Shown here in pieces: positions 1 to 8,386 of a stretch of DNA of 64,000 bases. Below the pieces are notes generated by a model that was not told the DNA's origin, did no database searches, and worked only from the letters and a program-made list of their open reading frames with translations. Numbering within the stretch: the first letter of the stretch is position 1; each line of letters opens with the position of its first letter. Location of the stretch: the NCBI RefSeq assembly GCF_007097485.1, contig NZ_VKDE01000021.1, positions 1 through 64,000 on the forward strand. The letters are read 5' to 3'. The translations under genes and the position numbers were made by a program. Source of the stretch: Carboxylicivirga sp. M1479 (GTDB lineage Bacteria; Bacteroidota; Bacteroidia; Bacteroidales; Marinilabiliaceae).

Positions 1-239
1 CTTCAATTTAAAGAAAATGCTCAATAGAATTAAAGAGCAGATTCTTTTTACCCTTTTTCAAATGTTAAATGATTGGGAAGTACTTCTTTTGAAAATTGTA
101 GCTCATCAAAATACAAGGGTTTTTAAGGTTTGACTAATTAGTAAGTATCAGATGGAAGTTGAAAGGCTTTGGAGCAAGATGCATGATAATTAAATTGGTT
201 AAAGCGTTTGTTCGTCGACATTGCAAGGTTGTTGAGAGG

Positions 240-2954
240 TTAGCTCTGTACTCGTCGCTTTATTACTTTCTTTATTATTTTGATAGCAGCAGCTTTGTCC
301 TTTCTCCAAAATGAGTAATGAAGAGGGAAGCTTTTTACACCTGTTCTTGCAAGTGTTTTATATCGCTCCAAAGTAAAGGCTTCCTTGAACATCCCAGGAT
401 AGCCAATAAGATCGATAAAGTAGTTTTTGTTTTGATTTGTAACCAAGACGTCGAGCATGTTTCCTGCAAGGGGATAACCACAGTGTACAGAGTCATATTT
501 AAGCTTCACAAGTTCATGATATACTTCGTTTTGGAAATTATCTTTTTCAGGACTTTGACCGTTGATATGCGAAAATTCTTCGGCAAACTTGAAATACTGA
601 TATAGCAGGCTCTCCTTATTCATTGATTCATCTGCAACGGATTTGAAAATGACCTGATAGGATTTTGCACGAGTAATGGCTACGTTGAGTACCTCCGGTT
701 TATTGACATGAATAAATGCCGAAGGATGTGATAAATCACATACTGCAAAAGAAAGTAGTATTATGTCCCGTTCAGATCCTTGGAAATTATACGGAGATCC
801 ACAGAGTATTTTATGCATCTTAAGTTCTTCAAGACCGTATTTGTCCTTTAACAGCTTGTTGATGTGTGCAACCTGCTTGCTAAAAGGTGAGATGATTCCT
901 ATAGATGGTTTTTGTGGGGTATAATTGTGTTTTTTGATAAGACTGTCAAGCTTATCAATGACAGCATTTGCCTCCACTTCATTTACTCCTCTGTCATTCC
1001 TTTTTCCTTCTGTATTTACTATTTCAAGCTGATTGCTAGCAATATGCCTGGGGGTGGATTTTAACACTTCCAATTGTCCGTCATAGAATTGCTTATTGCT
1101 GAATTCGATTAATGAAGGTGTTGATCTGAAATGCTCCCTTAAAAAGGATACCTGTTGCTGATCAGCCACTTTTGAAATAAAGAAGTCCAGAATACTTCTG
1201 TTCCTGTAATCGAGAATTTTATCTTCAGGCAAGCCATGCTTTTCTTGAAGCGAGAACTGTTGCGCGCTTGAAACAAAAGAATAATGGCGCAACTGGTTGG
1301 GGTCACCAACAACTATAGCCTTTTTAGCCCGGTATAAGGCAGGTAAAGCTGAGGCGATATCGCATTGGGTGGCTTCATCAATTATTACTAGGTCAAATAA
1401 ATCCTTCTCTAATGGAAGAACCGAATTCAGGTCGGAAAGATTTGCCAGCCATATGGGGAAGGCTTTTAAAATATTTTCCTGTTTAACTTCAGTCAGGAGT
1501 CGCTTATACTCAGAAAAGCTGCTTGCTTCAAGTGCATCCAGGAATCGTGATATATCTTTTCTGAATAACCTGAAGTTATTGTTGATATTAGATTGTATTT
1601 TACCCTTTGTAAAATAGCTTATTTCCCTTTCAAGACGAAGAAGTACATTGTCTAAATTATTGAAAAGTTGCCACAGTTTATCACCATTAAAAGATCTGAT
1701 ATTTAGATAAAACCGTTTCCATTTATTCAAAAGGTTTAAACCTTTAGCAAATTCAAGATCAGATAACTCGAGCTCATGTTCAACAAAGTGTTCGAATTGC
1801 TCCTCAAGCTGGCTGAGTTCATTAAATAATTTATGGATGACAACTTCTTTAAATGCAAAGTCTTTTCGTGCTGAAATACCGCTGAGATATTTCCTGATCT
1901 TGACTTTCAGGCTTAATTTATAGTTTCTTCCAGTTGTGTGAATCAGGTTTTCTTTTAGCTTAAAATCATCCTGTAGCATCGATCGGAGTACTTCAACCGC
2001 CTGCTTGGTTTTTGAAACGACCAGTACCGATTTATTGTTGAGGACTGCATCTGAAACAATGGATGTTATGGTATAGGTCTTACCGGTTCCCGGAGGACCA
2101 ACAATAACAGAATTGGTAAATCTGTAGGCGTTTTGAAGAGCCTTGTACTGGTCGGTATTTAATCTTGACTTATATAGGCTTGTTCCAAATTCTGTTTCAG
2201 TACACTCTTCATTAATCAGGTTTTGAATACTTGAATTGAACGCATCACTCTTTGCCAACTCAGACAGGTCGTTAAGTACCCTAAGTGATGATTCTGATTT
2301 TTTGATAAACACCGTTCCTGCAGCAGGAATGATCTTAAAATGGTTTTCGCTATACTCTTTTTCCGAAAGATCTTTTCTGATTTTACTTACAGGCCATATA
2401 GTTGGATAAAGCAGTAATTCATTGGTGTCTATATTGGAAAAGTATTTATCAAAAAGACTTTTTAGGCTTATGAAATCGCTGTAATCGGCATTTAAAAGAT
2501 CAGAAACTTCCTGTATAAAGTTGTCTTTCGTTAAATTGGATTCCTTTGGCTCAAGTTTCGTGAGAACAGCCCTGTTGATTATCAAATTATCTCGTTCAAT
2601 TTTAAGATATTTCTCCTCATTGATTGTTTCAATTTCGGCCGGAAAAAGAAATAAAGGAGCACAAACCCTTTTGTCTTTTGAGAATGAGCTTTCTTTCTTA
2701 CCAATAAGAAAAAAGCACCCATAAAATAGTTTCTTTTCTAATTTGAATAGCTCAATTTCTTTTTCGAGTTCTTCTGTTTTTGTATTGAAATAAGGAATGA
2801 TAGGAAGCTTTCCACTTAACAATTCCTCTGTTTTAGATACGAACCATTTGAATGAATGCTTGTGCGATAGAATATTATTCACCTCAAACTCTTTGTAGTC
2901 GAGCTTGTAGCAATCTCTATAATATGCGTAGAAATCTTTAGGCCTATATTTCAC
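240..2954 (-). CDS. DNA2/UPF1-like superfamily 1 helicase with C-terminal nuclease-like domain
   Basis: 904 residues. Walker A GPPGTGKT lies near residues 286-293, Walker B/motif II DEATQ at 526-530, and motif III GDPNQL at 550-555. A C-terminal RecA-like half ends in the motif VAITRAK. This is the layout of AAA_11/AAA_12 helicases (DNA2, UPF1, SMUBP2). The last 100 residues contain a short D-V-L-V...YFIDLIGYPG segment that resembles the PD-(D/E)XK/MTES_1575 nuclease-like domain often fused to these helicases; that part is inference. The start codon is GTG, because a TAG stop lies directly upstream in frame and no in-frame ATG occurs for about 320 codons. It is co-oriented with the TerB-like, TPR and prfH-rtcB2 genes but separated by 185 bp. 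Helicases of this class are common in defence islands. Its substrate (DNA or RNA) cannot be told from sequence. Confidence 0.85.
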   Translation of the reverse strand: MKYRPKDFYAYYRDCYKLDYKEFEVNNILSHKHSFKWFVSKTEELLSGKLPIIPYFNTKTEELEKEIELFKLEKKLFYGCFFLIGKKESSFSKDKRVCAPLFLFPAEIETINEEKYLKIERDNLIINRAVLTKLEPKESNLTKDNFIQEVSDLLNADYSDFISLKSLFDKYFSNIDTNELLLYPTIWPVSKIRKDLSEKEYSENHFKIIPAAGTVFIKKSESSLRVLNDLSELAKSDAFNSSIQNLINEECTETEFGTSLYKSRLNTDQYKALQNAYRFTNSVIVGPPGTGKTYTITSIVSDAVLNNKSVLVVSKTKQAVEVLRSMLQDDFKLKENLIHTTGRNYKLSLKVKIRKYLSGISARKDFAFKEVVIHKLFNELSQLEEQFEHFVEHELELSDLEFAKGLNLLNKWKRFYLNIRSFNGDKLWQLFNNLDNVLLRLEREISYFTKGKIQSNINNNFRLFRKDISRFLDALEASSFSEYKRLLTEVKQENILKAFPIWLANLSDLNSVLPLEKDLFDLVIIDEATQCDIASALPALYRAKKAIVVGDPNQLRHYSFVSSAQQFSLQEKHGLPEDKILDYRNRSILDFFISKVADQQQVSFLREHFRSTPSLIEFSNKQFYDGQLEVLKSTPRHIASNQLEIVNTEGKRNDRGVNEVEANAVIDKLDSLIKKHNYTPQKPSIGIISPFSKQVAHINKLLKDKYGLEELKMHKILCGSPYNFQGSERDIILLSFAVCDLSHPSAFIHVNKPEVLNVAITRAKSYQVIFKSVADESMNKESLLYQYFKFAEEFSHINGQSPEKDNFQNEVYHELVKLKYDSVHCGYPLAGNMLDVLVTNQNKNYFIDLIGYPGMFKEAFTLERYKTLARTGVKSFPLHYSFWRKDKAAAIKIIKKVIKRRVQS

Positions 2955-3139
2955 CTACGTTGTTTTATTGTTCAAAATGTCATATTAGTCAAGGCCTATG
3001 CTTCACGGTCTTGCTGAATGGTTTTGTGATCATTATGATTGCCGTGCTTGAAAGTTGATCTGAGCTTGATGTTGAAGAGGTAATTTACATGATTTTCAGC
3101 TAAGCAGAACGCATCATAGTATTACTGATCTAGTTTTCT

Positions 3140-3538
3140 TTACTCTGAAAGGTCCTTCTGATAGTTTCTTAATTTATCGGTGTCTCTTTGAAATCTTTCC
3201 AATAAATCTTTTGAGAATGATTCGATAATTTTTGCTTCGCCTTCCTGAATACCATCTGCTGCTTCTGCAATTATTTTCATCGCTTTAATAAATTCATCGT
3301 ACTGTGGAGCAGGTCCATAACTATGACAAAAATTTATCACCTTATTATATATCTCGTCAATGGGGGTCGATTTTGACACTTCATATTCAAATGACCAAAC
3401 TATATCGGAACCAAAAGCATGATTATTAAACAATTCCTTAAGTCTTTCTTTTTCTTCGCTTTGTACTATACCATCGGCTTTGGCAATTGCATATAATAGC
3501 TCTCCAAGAACCTCATAAAGCTTCTCTATTTTCTTCAT
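3140..3538 (-). CDS. TerB-like small acidic protein
   Basis: 132 residues, predicted all-helical and soluble, without signal peptide. The stretch AIAKADGIVQSEEKE (about residues 18-32) and the later AADGIQEGEAKII (about 93-105) are two copies of the acidic helix-turn motif typical of the TerB/tellurite-resistance fold, which in other bacteria binds metals and sits in stress or phage-response gene clusters. It follows the TPR gene by 125 bp on the same strand. Its role is unknown; membership in the neighbouring RNA-repair cluster is only suggested by orientation and proximity. Confidence 0.65.
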   Translation of the reverse strand: MKKIEKLYEVLGELLYAIAKADGIVQSEEKERLKELFNNHAFGSDIVWSFEYEVSKSTPIDEIYNKVINFCHSYGPAPQYDEFIKAMKIIAEAADGIQEGEAKIIESFSKDLLERFQRDTDKLRNYQKDLSE

Positions 3539-3663
3539 GTTAAAAATTTAGATTGTATTCAAGTTTATTATAATTATTGTGATGAATGTAAATAATTATT
3601 TTTTAAAATGTCATAATTTCCTATTGTTTATCTATGACAGAGTTCATTTTACAGTCTCGTGCG

Positions 3664-4188
3664 TTAATCCTGATTTTTCTTCTTTTTGTCCTTACTTGAT
3701 TTTTCAACATACTTCTTTTTTGCCTTCACCCTTTTGATCTCGCTGGTGATATGATTCATGCAATCTTCATTGTATGCTTCTAATCTGGCCTCATTATACA
3801 AAGAAATTGCCTTTTCGTAATCATGCTTTGATTCATAAATTAAGGCCTGAAAGCTATAGGTTTTTGATAAGTCAACACCTGTTAGTTTGTTCGCATATGT
3901 AATTAAATTTTGGGCTTTATCATATTCCTTCATGATAATCAATAATAGAATGTATGCCATGCAAACATTCAAATCATCAGGATTACCAGCCAGCGCTTTT
4001 AAATAATAACTTTCCGCTTTTTGAAAATTATTCATTTGCTCGTGATGTAATCTACCCATCAGATAATTGGCTCCGGAGTGTTCATCATCCTGACTTAATG
4101 CATAGCCTAAATTTTCAATAGCTTCTTCAAGGCTATACGAATATTGATCCAATGCTTTTATATAATATTGGTCTGCTAATGTGCTCAT
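3664..4188 (-). CDS. TPR-repeat protein downstream of prfH
   Basis: 174 residues with about four tetratricopeptide units (for example the pattern GANYLMGRLHHEQMNNFQKAESYYLKAL, which is A/G-x-Y-x-x-G ... A...Y..AL), and a lysine-rich tail. There is no signal peptide or membrane segment, so it is probably a cytoplasmic scaffold. Only 13 bp separate it from the prfH stop codon, so it is almost certainly co-transcribed with rtcB2-prfH. TPR proteins mediate protein-protein contacts; a link to ribosome or RNA repair is inferred from the operon only. Confidence 0.75.
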   Translation of the reverse strand: MSTLADQYYIKALDQYSYSLEEAIENLGYALSQDDEHSGANYLMGRLHHEQMNNFQKAESYYLKALAGNPDDLNVCMAYILLLIIMKEYDKAQNLITYANKLTGVDLSKTYSFQALIYESKHDYEKAISLYNEARLEAYNEDCMNHITSEIKRVKAKKKYVEKSSKDKKKKNQD

Positions 4189-4201
4189 AGTATTTGTTTT
4201 A

Positions 4202-4897
4202 TTATAATAGCTCCTTTCTTAGATTTTGCTTTAAGGAGCGTCGTTTGTGTTTATAGGTTGATTCATCATTCCGAGCTTTAAAATCACTGCCATGAAAGGT
4301 TTTTACTGGGTTGCCCCTTTGTATTTCAGAATGATTCTTCCATTCGGCCTGTATGTTATTTTTTTGCTGTTTTATTTGATCAAGATTTATCAGCTCAAGA
4401 AGCCTAAGTTTAGCCAACTTTTTATTTTGCAGTTGTGAGCGACTTTCAGAAACTAGTACACTTAGTCCGCTTATAATGTGTTTAGCCCTTATAGCAGTAC
4501 TCACTTTATTCACATGTTGACCTCCTGGGCCACCAGAGCGAATGGCTTGATAGCTGATATCTTTATCATTGATTTCAAACTGCTCATTCGAGAAATTAAT
4601 CCTGTTGATGGCAATAAACCAGTTTTTACGTTTGTGATGTTTTCTAAACTGGCTTTGGCCCACCCACTGAATGGTTCCTGTCCAATGCTTTGAGAAACAT
4701 TCTGCATTTTTACCTTCTAGTTGTATGCTGGCAGAGTAAAGCGTTCCATTCTCAATGGCTTTTTCTCTGTGCATGATGTTGTAACTGATATTCGCCTTCT
4801 TGGCTTCGTCAATCATATACTTCAGAACCTGAGCAACTACCCAGCAACATTCTGCTGGTCCTCGCCCTGATGTTATCTGTAATAGTATTGTTTCCAT
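4202..4897 (-). CDS. prfH: Peptide chain release factor H (PrfH)
   Basis: 231 residues, the usual size for PrfH, which lacks the codon-recognition domain 2 of RF1/RF2. The catalytic GGQ loop is intact (RSGGPGGQHVNKVSTA, residues 120-134) and the N-terminal GRGPAECCW motif of the PrfH family is present. PrfH hydrolyses peptidyl-tRNA on ribosomes whose decoding centre has been cut, for example by colicin E3-type ribotoxins; its partner RtcB2 then reseals the 16S rRNA. It begins 4 bp after the rtcB2 stop, in the canonical rtcB2-prfH order. A role in ribosome rescue and repair is established for the family; here it is inferred from these motifs and the pairing. Confidence 0.95.
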   Translation of the reverse strand: METILLQITSGRGPAECCWVVAQVLKYMIDEAKKANISYNIMHREKAIENGTLYSASIQLEGKNAECFSKHWTGTIQWVGQSQFRKHHKRKNWFIAINRINFSNEQFEINDKDISYQAIRSGGPGGQHVNKVSTAIRAKHIISGLSVLVSESRSQLQNKKLAKLRLLELINLDQIKQQKNNIQAEWKNHSEIQRGNPVKTFHGSDFKARNDESTYKHKRRSLKQNLRKELL

Positions 4898-4901
4898 TTT
4901 T

Positions 4902-6305
4902 CTATTGTTTATCCATTCTTACTATTTGAGGATAGAACTTACCCTCAACATTGATAAGGTCATTTTGAGATGCCATAACATCTTCCAAATTTTTGTAGGC
5001 CATTGGTGCTTCTTCTGTTCCTCCTCCAATAAGTGTAATCTTATTCTGCTTGAGGAGTTTCTTAAGTTCACTTCCGGTATAACTATCCTTGGCTCGTTTC
5101 CTGCTTAAACGTCTGCCTGCTCCATGTGATGCTGAATTGAGTGCATTTATATTGCACTTTCCAGAAACGATGTAACCAGGATCCAACATATTCGCTGGAA
5201 TAATACCCATTTGACCTTCAGCTGCAGGTGTTGCGCCTTTACGATGGACGATTAACTCCTGATTATTAATGCATTCTTTCCAAGCAAAATTATGATGGTT
5301 CTCGATGTTCAAGACCGGCTTTATACCTAAAGCTTTTGATAACCGATAATGAATTACATCGTGGCAAGCTTTGGCGTAGTCACCGGCCAAATTCATTGCC
5401 AGCCAATACTCCTGACCAACTTCACAAGCTAAATCAAGCCAAGCCAAATGTTGAGCACCAGTCGGTAATAAACAAGTTTGCTTTGCCAGCTTGGTATAGT
5501 GACCGGCAATAGCTGCCCCAATTCCTCTTGAGCCAGAATGCGACAATACACCAACATATTGACCTTCTTTAAGGTTAAATGCATTATTACCTGGTAACTC
5601 AACAGTTCCGAACTCAACAAAGTGATTACCGGAACCAGAGCTGCCTAGCTGGTTTTGAGCTTTGCCTTTTAGTTGCTTAAGAATGTCTATTTCATTGAAC
5701 TCTTTTCTCTCCAGAACTTCATGGTCTAAACTGTGTTTTTCAATTTTTCCAATGCCGAAGTGTGTATACTCTTTTAAGGCTGTTTTTATCTGATAACTAT
5801 TTCGCTTAATAAATTCAGTTGGAATATCATAGATGCTTAATGACATTCTACAGCCAATATCAAGTCCAATTCCATATGGTAGTACGGCATTTTCTGTAGC
5901 CAATACTCCGCCTATTGGTAAACCATAACCCACGTGTGCATCGGGCATTAAAGCACCATATACCGAAACCGGCAATTGCATAGCGATTTCCATTTGCCTT
6001 ATGGTATCATGCGTAATATGCTTCTTGCCATAGACATTAAATGGCTTTTCTAAGGCGTCTAGTTGATATATGGTGCCATTGTTTGTTTTGATTTTACCAA
6101 TTAGTTCTTCAGCTATTTTGGAAAGAGACGTATGTTCTAAATAATCTTTAGGATTCAAAAGAACAGCTTCAAGGATCTCCAATTTATCGATTTTTGATAA
6201 ATGCTTAAAGTCGCTATTAATAATGTTAATTGCCAGACTCTTAGCTCTATCTGATTTGTAGTTTAATTTTTTAAGGTCTTTGCCTTTTATCTTAGACTTG
6301 CTCAT
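4902..6305 (-). CDS. rtcB2: RNA ligase RtcB2, PrfH-linked paralogue
   Basis: 467 residues. RtcB joins RNA 2',3'-cyclic phosphate or 3'-phosphate ends to 5'-OH ends using GTP and manganese. The metal and guanylate ligands are visible: PDAHVGYG (121-128), DIGC with Cys152, GNHF with His228, SHSGSR with His256, ENHHNFAW with His337/338, and SHGAGR with the candidate guanylated His394. It carries an extra N-terminal extension of about 80 residues before the conserved core, compared with the 387-residue paralogue downstream at 9.5 kb; this is typical of the PrfH-linked type. It starts the rtcB2-prfH-TPR operon. A TTTG-N21-TATATTTG promoter lies about 300 bp upstream, leaving a long leader. Confidence 0.95.
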   Translation of the reverse strand: MSKSKIKGKDLKKLNYKSDRAKSLAINIINSDFKHLSKIDKLEILEAVLLNPKDYLEHTSLSKIAEELIGKIKTNNGTIYQLDALEKPFNVYGKKHITHDTIRQMEIAMQLPVSVYGALMPDAHVGYGLPIGGVLATENAVLPYGIGLDIGCRMSLSIYDIPTEFIKRNSYQIKTALKEYTHFGIGKIEKHSLDHEVLERKEFNEIDILKQLKGKAQNQLGSSGSGNHFVEFGTVELPGNNAFNLKEGQYVGVLSHSGSRGIGAAIAGHYTKLAKQTCLLPTGAQHLAWLDLACEVGQEYWLAMNLAGDYAKACHDVIHYRLSKALGIKPVLNIENHHNFAWKECINNQELIVHRKGATPAAEGQMGIIPANMLDPGYIVSGKCNINALNSASHGAGRRLSRKRAKDSYTGSELKKLLKQNKITLIGGGTEEAPMAYKNLEDVMASQNDLINVEGKFYPQIVRMDKQ

Positions 6306-6453
6306 CCGTCAAGGTAATTGCCTGACTGCGATAAAGCTCCGATAATCGACATGCTTATTGAATGCTTACTCAATTGAGTTTACTACACAACAATACATGA
6401 CAATCGAATACAAAAAATCTACAGTCAGATAAAATAAATAAAATGTGATTTGT

Positions 6454-6475
6454 GAATAAGAGATATGTCTTATTC
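6454..6475. promoter_or_regulatory. Inverted repeat in the rtcB2 leader
   Basis: Perfect 8-bp inverted repeat GAATAAGA / TCTTATTC with a 6-nt spacer, about 150 bp upstream of the rtcB2 start in the 392-bp gap (6306-6697) between the WYL gene and rtcB2. No ORF is credible in this gap. The repeat could be an operator for the adjacent WYL regulator or an RNA hairpin in the rtcB2 leader; there is no T-tract after it on the minus strand, so a terminator is less likely. Confidence 0.4.
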
Positions 6476-6605
6476 AAGCGATCAGAAAACAAGAAGTGTG
6501 ATTAGTTCTCAACTAACCATTCTGATCTATTTGCGGATATGTGATCTAAGTTCCAACATAACAATTTCCCCTTCTTTTAAGTGATACATGGGGTGAAATG
6601 CGTTG

Positions 6606-6638
6606 CAAATATAAACTAGAATTGTTTAATATTCCAAA
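6606..6638 (-). promoter_or_regulatory. Bacteroidota-type promoter for rtcB2-prfH
   Basis: Read on the minus strand, TTTG (6635-6638) is followed after 21 nt by TATATTTG (6606-6613), matching the Bacteroidota -33/-7 consensus TTTG and TAnnTTTG. Transcription would start near 6600 and give a leader of roughly 295 nt before the rtcB2 ATG. It overlaps neither gene. Confidence 0.5.
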
Positions 6639-6697
6639 TTATAAAGTCAAATAATTAAATATCTAACATTTCTAAGAGCCCAAAACTGAAGCTTTTT

Positions 6698-7720
6698 TTA
6701 TTCTTTATGGGTATTGTAATTTTCAAACGCATTTTGAATAACCTTGCTTATTTGTTTTCGAAGAGATGGTGGACTAAGAACTTCTATGCTATCTCCGTAT
6801 CCAAGGATTAGTCGCTCTAATTCAAAATTAGGTACTACTTTAATGGCGATTATAATCCCATCCAAACGCTCTTCAACAATATACTGTGACCAATGTAAGG
6901 GTTTGGTCAATATATAAGGTTTATGGTAGTTATTAACAAAGATTTTTATCGTACGAGGTATCAATCCAGTATTGACAGTTGCGCCAATAACATTTTTGTA
7001 ATAGTTGTCAGGATTAAATTCAGGATCATCCTTAAATTTAAAATTGTCTAACACCTCAAACGAGTGAATGCGATCCAATGCCAGGTTCATAATTGTATTT
7101 CCTTTTTTCTGTTTACCGATTAGAAACCATCGATTATTGAACTCTTTAAGTAAATATGGATTGAAATATATACGACCAGAACGTTTTGCTTTGAATGATT
7201 GGTATTCCACTTTAATCACCTGCCTTCTAAGAACCACTTGGTATAAGCCATTAAGGTGTTCCAGCCCTTTGAGATTCTCGTTACGTTCAATATGGATGAT
7301 GGGACGCGATTGGGTATTTTCTGTATAGATTTTGTTTTCCAGCTTCTGAATTAACCCAGTCATCTCTTTAAAATGACTAAAGCCTTGAAACTGCTTGAGT
7401 ATTTCAACGGCATCTCCCAGTTTATTAAGGTCCTGTTCGGATAATGGTAGTTGGGTTATGGAATAATCAGGATCCTCATAAGTGTAGTATTTTTTGTCCT
7501 GCACAATTATCGGCGCATTATAACCTAATTTTTCACTGCGCATTATCTGGATATCCATTTGTATTGTTCGTTTGCTCACGCCCTTATCAATGCCTTCGTA
7601 TTCATAAAGAGTATCAGAGCAGGCATCAATCAAATCCTCCAAGGTCCATTGACGATAGCGGTTTCGAAGACATTTATCTATGGTGGTATAGCGGATAAGT
7701 GCATTTCTATTGGCAGGCAT
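6698..7720 (-). CDS. WYL-domain transcriptional regulator
   Basis: 340 residues. The N-terminal winged-helix part (about 1-90) includes a recognition-helix-like stretch SKRTIQMDIQIMR. A central WYL domain follows (about 150-235, with the YFNPYLLKEFNNRWFLIG signature), then a C-terminal WCX-like extension. WYL proteins sense nucleic-acid or nucleotide-type ligands and control defence and DNA/RNA-damage genes. It lies between the two arms of the RtcB locus: upstream of rtcB2-prfH on the same strand and divergent from slipin-rtcB. It is therefore the best candidate regulator of both, filling the place held by RtcR in proteobacterial RNA-repair operons. The target is inferred from position. Confidence 0.9.
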   Translation of the reverse strand: MPANRNALIRYTTIDKCLRNRYRQWTLEDLIDACSDTLYEYEGIDKGVSKRTIQMDIQIMRSEKLGYNAPIIVQDKKYYTYEDPDYSITQLPLSEQDLNKLGDAVEILKQFQGFSHFKEMTGLIQKLENKIYTENTQSRPIIHIERNENLKGLEHLNGLYQVVLRRQVIKVEYQSFKAKRSGRIYFNPYLLKEFNNRWFLIGKQKKGNTIMNLALDRIHSFEVLDNFKFKDDPEFNPDNYYKNVIGATVNTGLIPRTIKIFVNNYHKPYILTKPLHWSQYIVEERLDGIIIAIKVVPNFELERLILGYGDSIEVLSPPSLRKQISKVIQNAFENYNTHKE

Positions 7721-7756
7721 AATTCATTTTTTACAGAAAAATATGAAAAAATATCA

Positions 7757-7779
7757 ACTACGCAAAAAGGCTGCGTAGT
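7757..7779. promoter_or_regulatory. Candidate autoregulatory operator of the WYL gene
   Basis: Perfect 7-bp inverted repeat ACTACGC / GCGTAGT separated by 9 nt, centred about 48 bp upstream of the WYL start codon. Position and symmetry suit a dimeric winged-helix repressor or activator. No second copy was seen in front of rtcB2 or slipin. Confidence 0.45.
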
Positions 7780-7983
7780 ACCTACTAATCTTTGTATTGT
7801 CAATGTGATAAAAACGTTCTTTGAAGATGATTCACTTTCAGTGATTAAGATATTTCTCCAAATATGGAGATGAAGAAATGATGAAGGCAACCTGCAAGAC
7901 GAGATGTAAGTTTCTGTATAGCTTCATAGTATTGGCTTGGTAAAGTTCAATATCCTGCTTGCTTTTCTACTGATTCATACCAC

Positions 7984-8105
7984 AATGTGTGTCGGAGGTT
8001 CGAATCCTCCTTCTGACTTTTAATCAGAATAGCTTAGCTTGGTTAGAGCAGCATCCCTCACGATGGTAAGCCTTATGGCGGTCAGGTTCGACTCCTGAAA
8101 CTGAG
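7984..8105 (+). ncRNA. tRNA-mimic RNA, Y-RNA-like (permuted tRNA module)
   Basis: The 666-bp gap between the WYL gene and slipin has no ORF but holds tRNA parts in unusual order. T-arm 1 has stem GGAGG/CCTCC (7994-7998, 8006-8010) and the canonical loop TTCGAAT. It is followed directly by a hairpin TTCTGA/TCAGAA (8011-8016, 8024-8029; loop CTTTTAA), then TA and a D-arm GCTT/GAGC (8032-8035, 8046-8049) whose loop contains GG. A second T-arm has stem TCAGG/CCTGA (8082-8098) and loop TTCGACT. T-arm, closed acceptor-like hairpin, D-arm is the permuted tRNA layout described for bacterial Y RNAs such as YrlA. A possible outer stem pairs 7965-7971 with 8138-8144 (TTCTACT/AGTAGAA). Alternatively, the segment 8023-8105 can be read as one degenerate linear tRNA, or the region could be two decayed tRNA copies. 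No Ro/TROVE gene is visible in the window. Confidence 0.65.
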
Positions 8106-8386
8106 GTTAACTACCTCTCGATTAACAGTTACTTGAAAGTAGAATGACTAATAGCTGGTCGAACTCTTTGGGGTGCGACAATCCTTGATTAACCAGTGAA
8201 TAAGATGCTTGAATTACTAATGGTAATTACTTTCTCTGCTGATATGTAGATTAATACAATTATACACAATCAACAGACAAACTAGTTATTCTGAAGTTTC
8301 TCATCTCTTCTTCCCGTTGTCATGGATGGCTCTGTCAGTCTGCTTTCATTTTTAAATGAATAATAACAAACTAAATATACCTTAAA

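Noticed and set aside
1-239. Possible gene at the left edge
   Set aside because: No open frame of convincing composition; just the 3' flank of the helicase gene.
8023-8105. Functional linear tRNA in the RtcB locus
   Set aside because: Acceptor pairing has two A-A mismatches, the anticodon stem has a 6-nt loop and the variable region is abnormal; the permuted reading is better.
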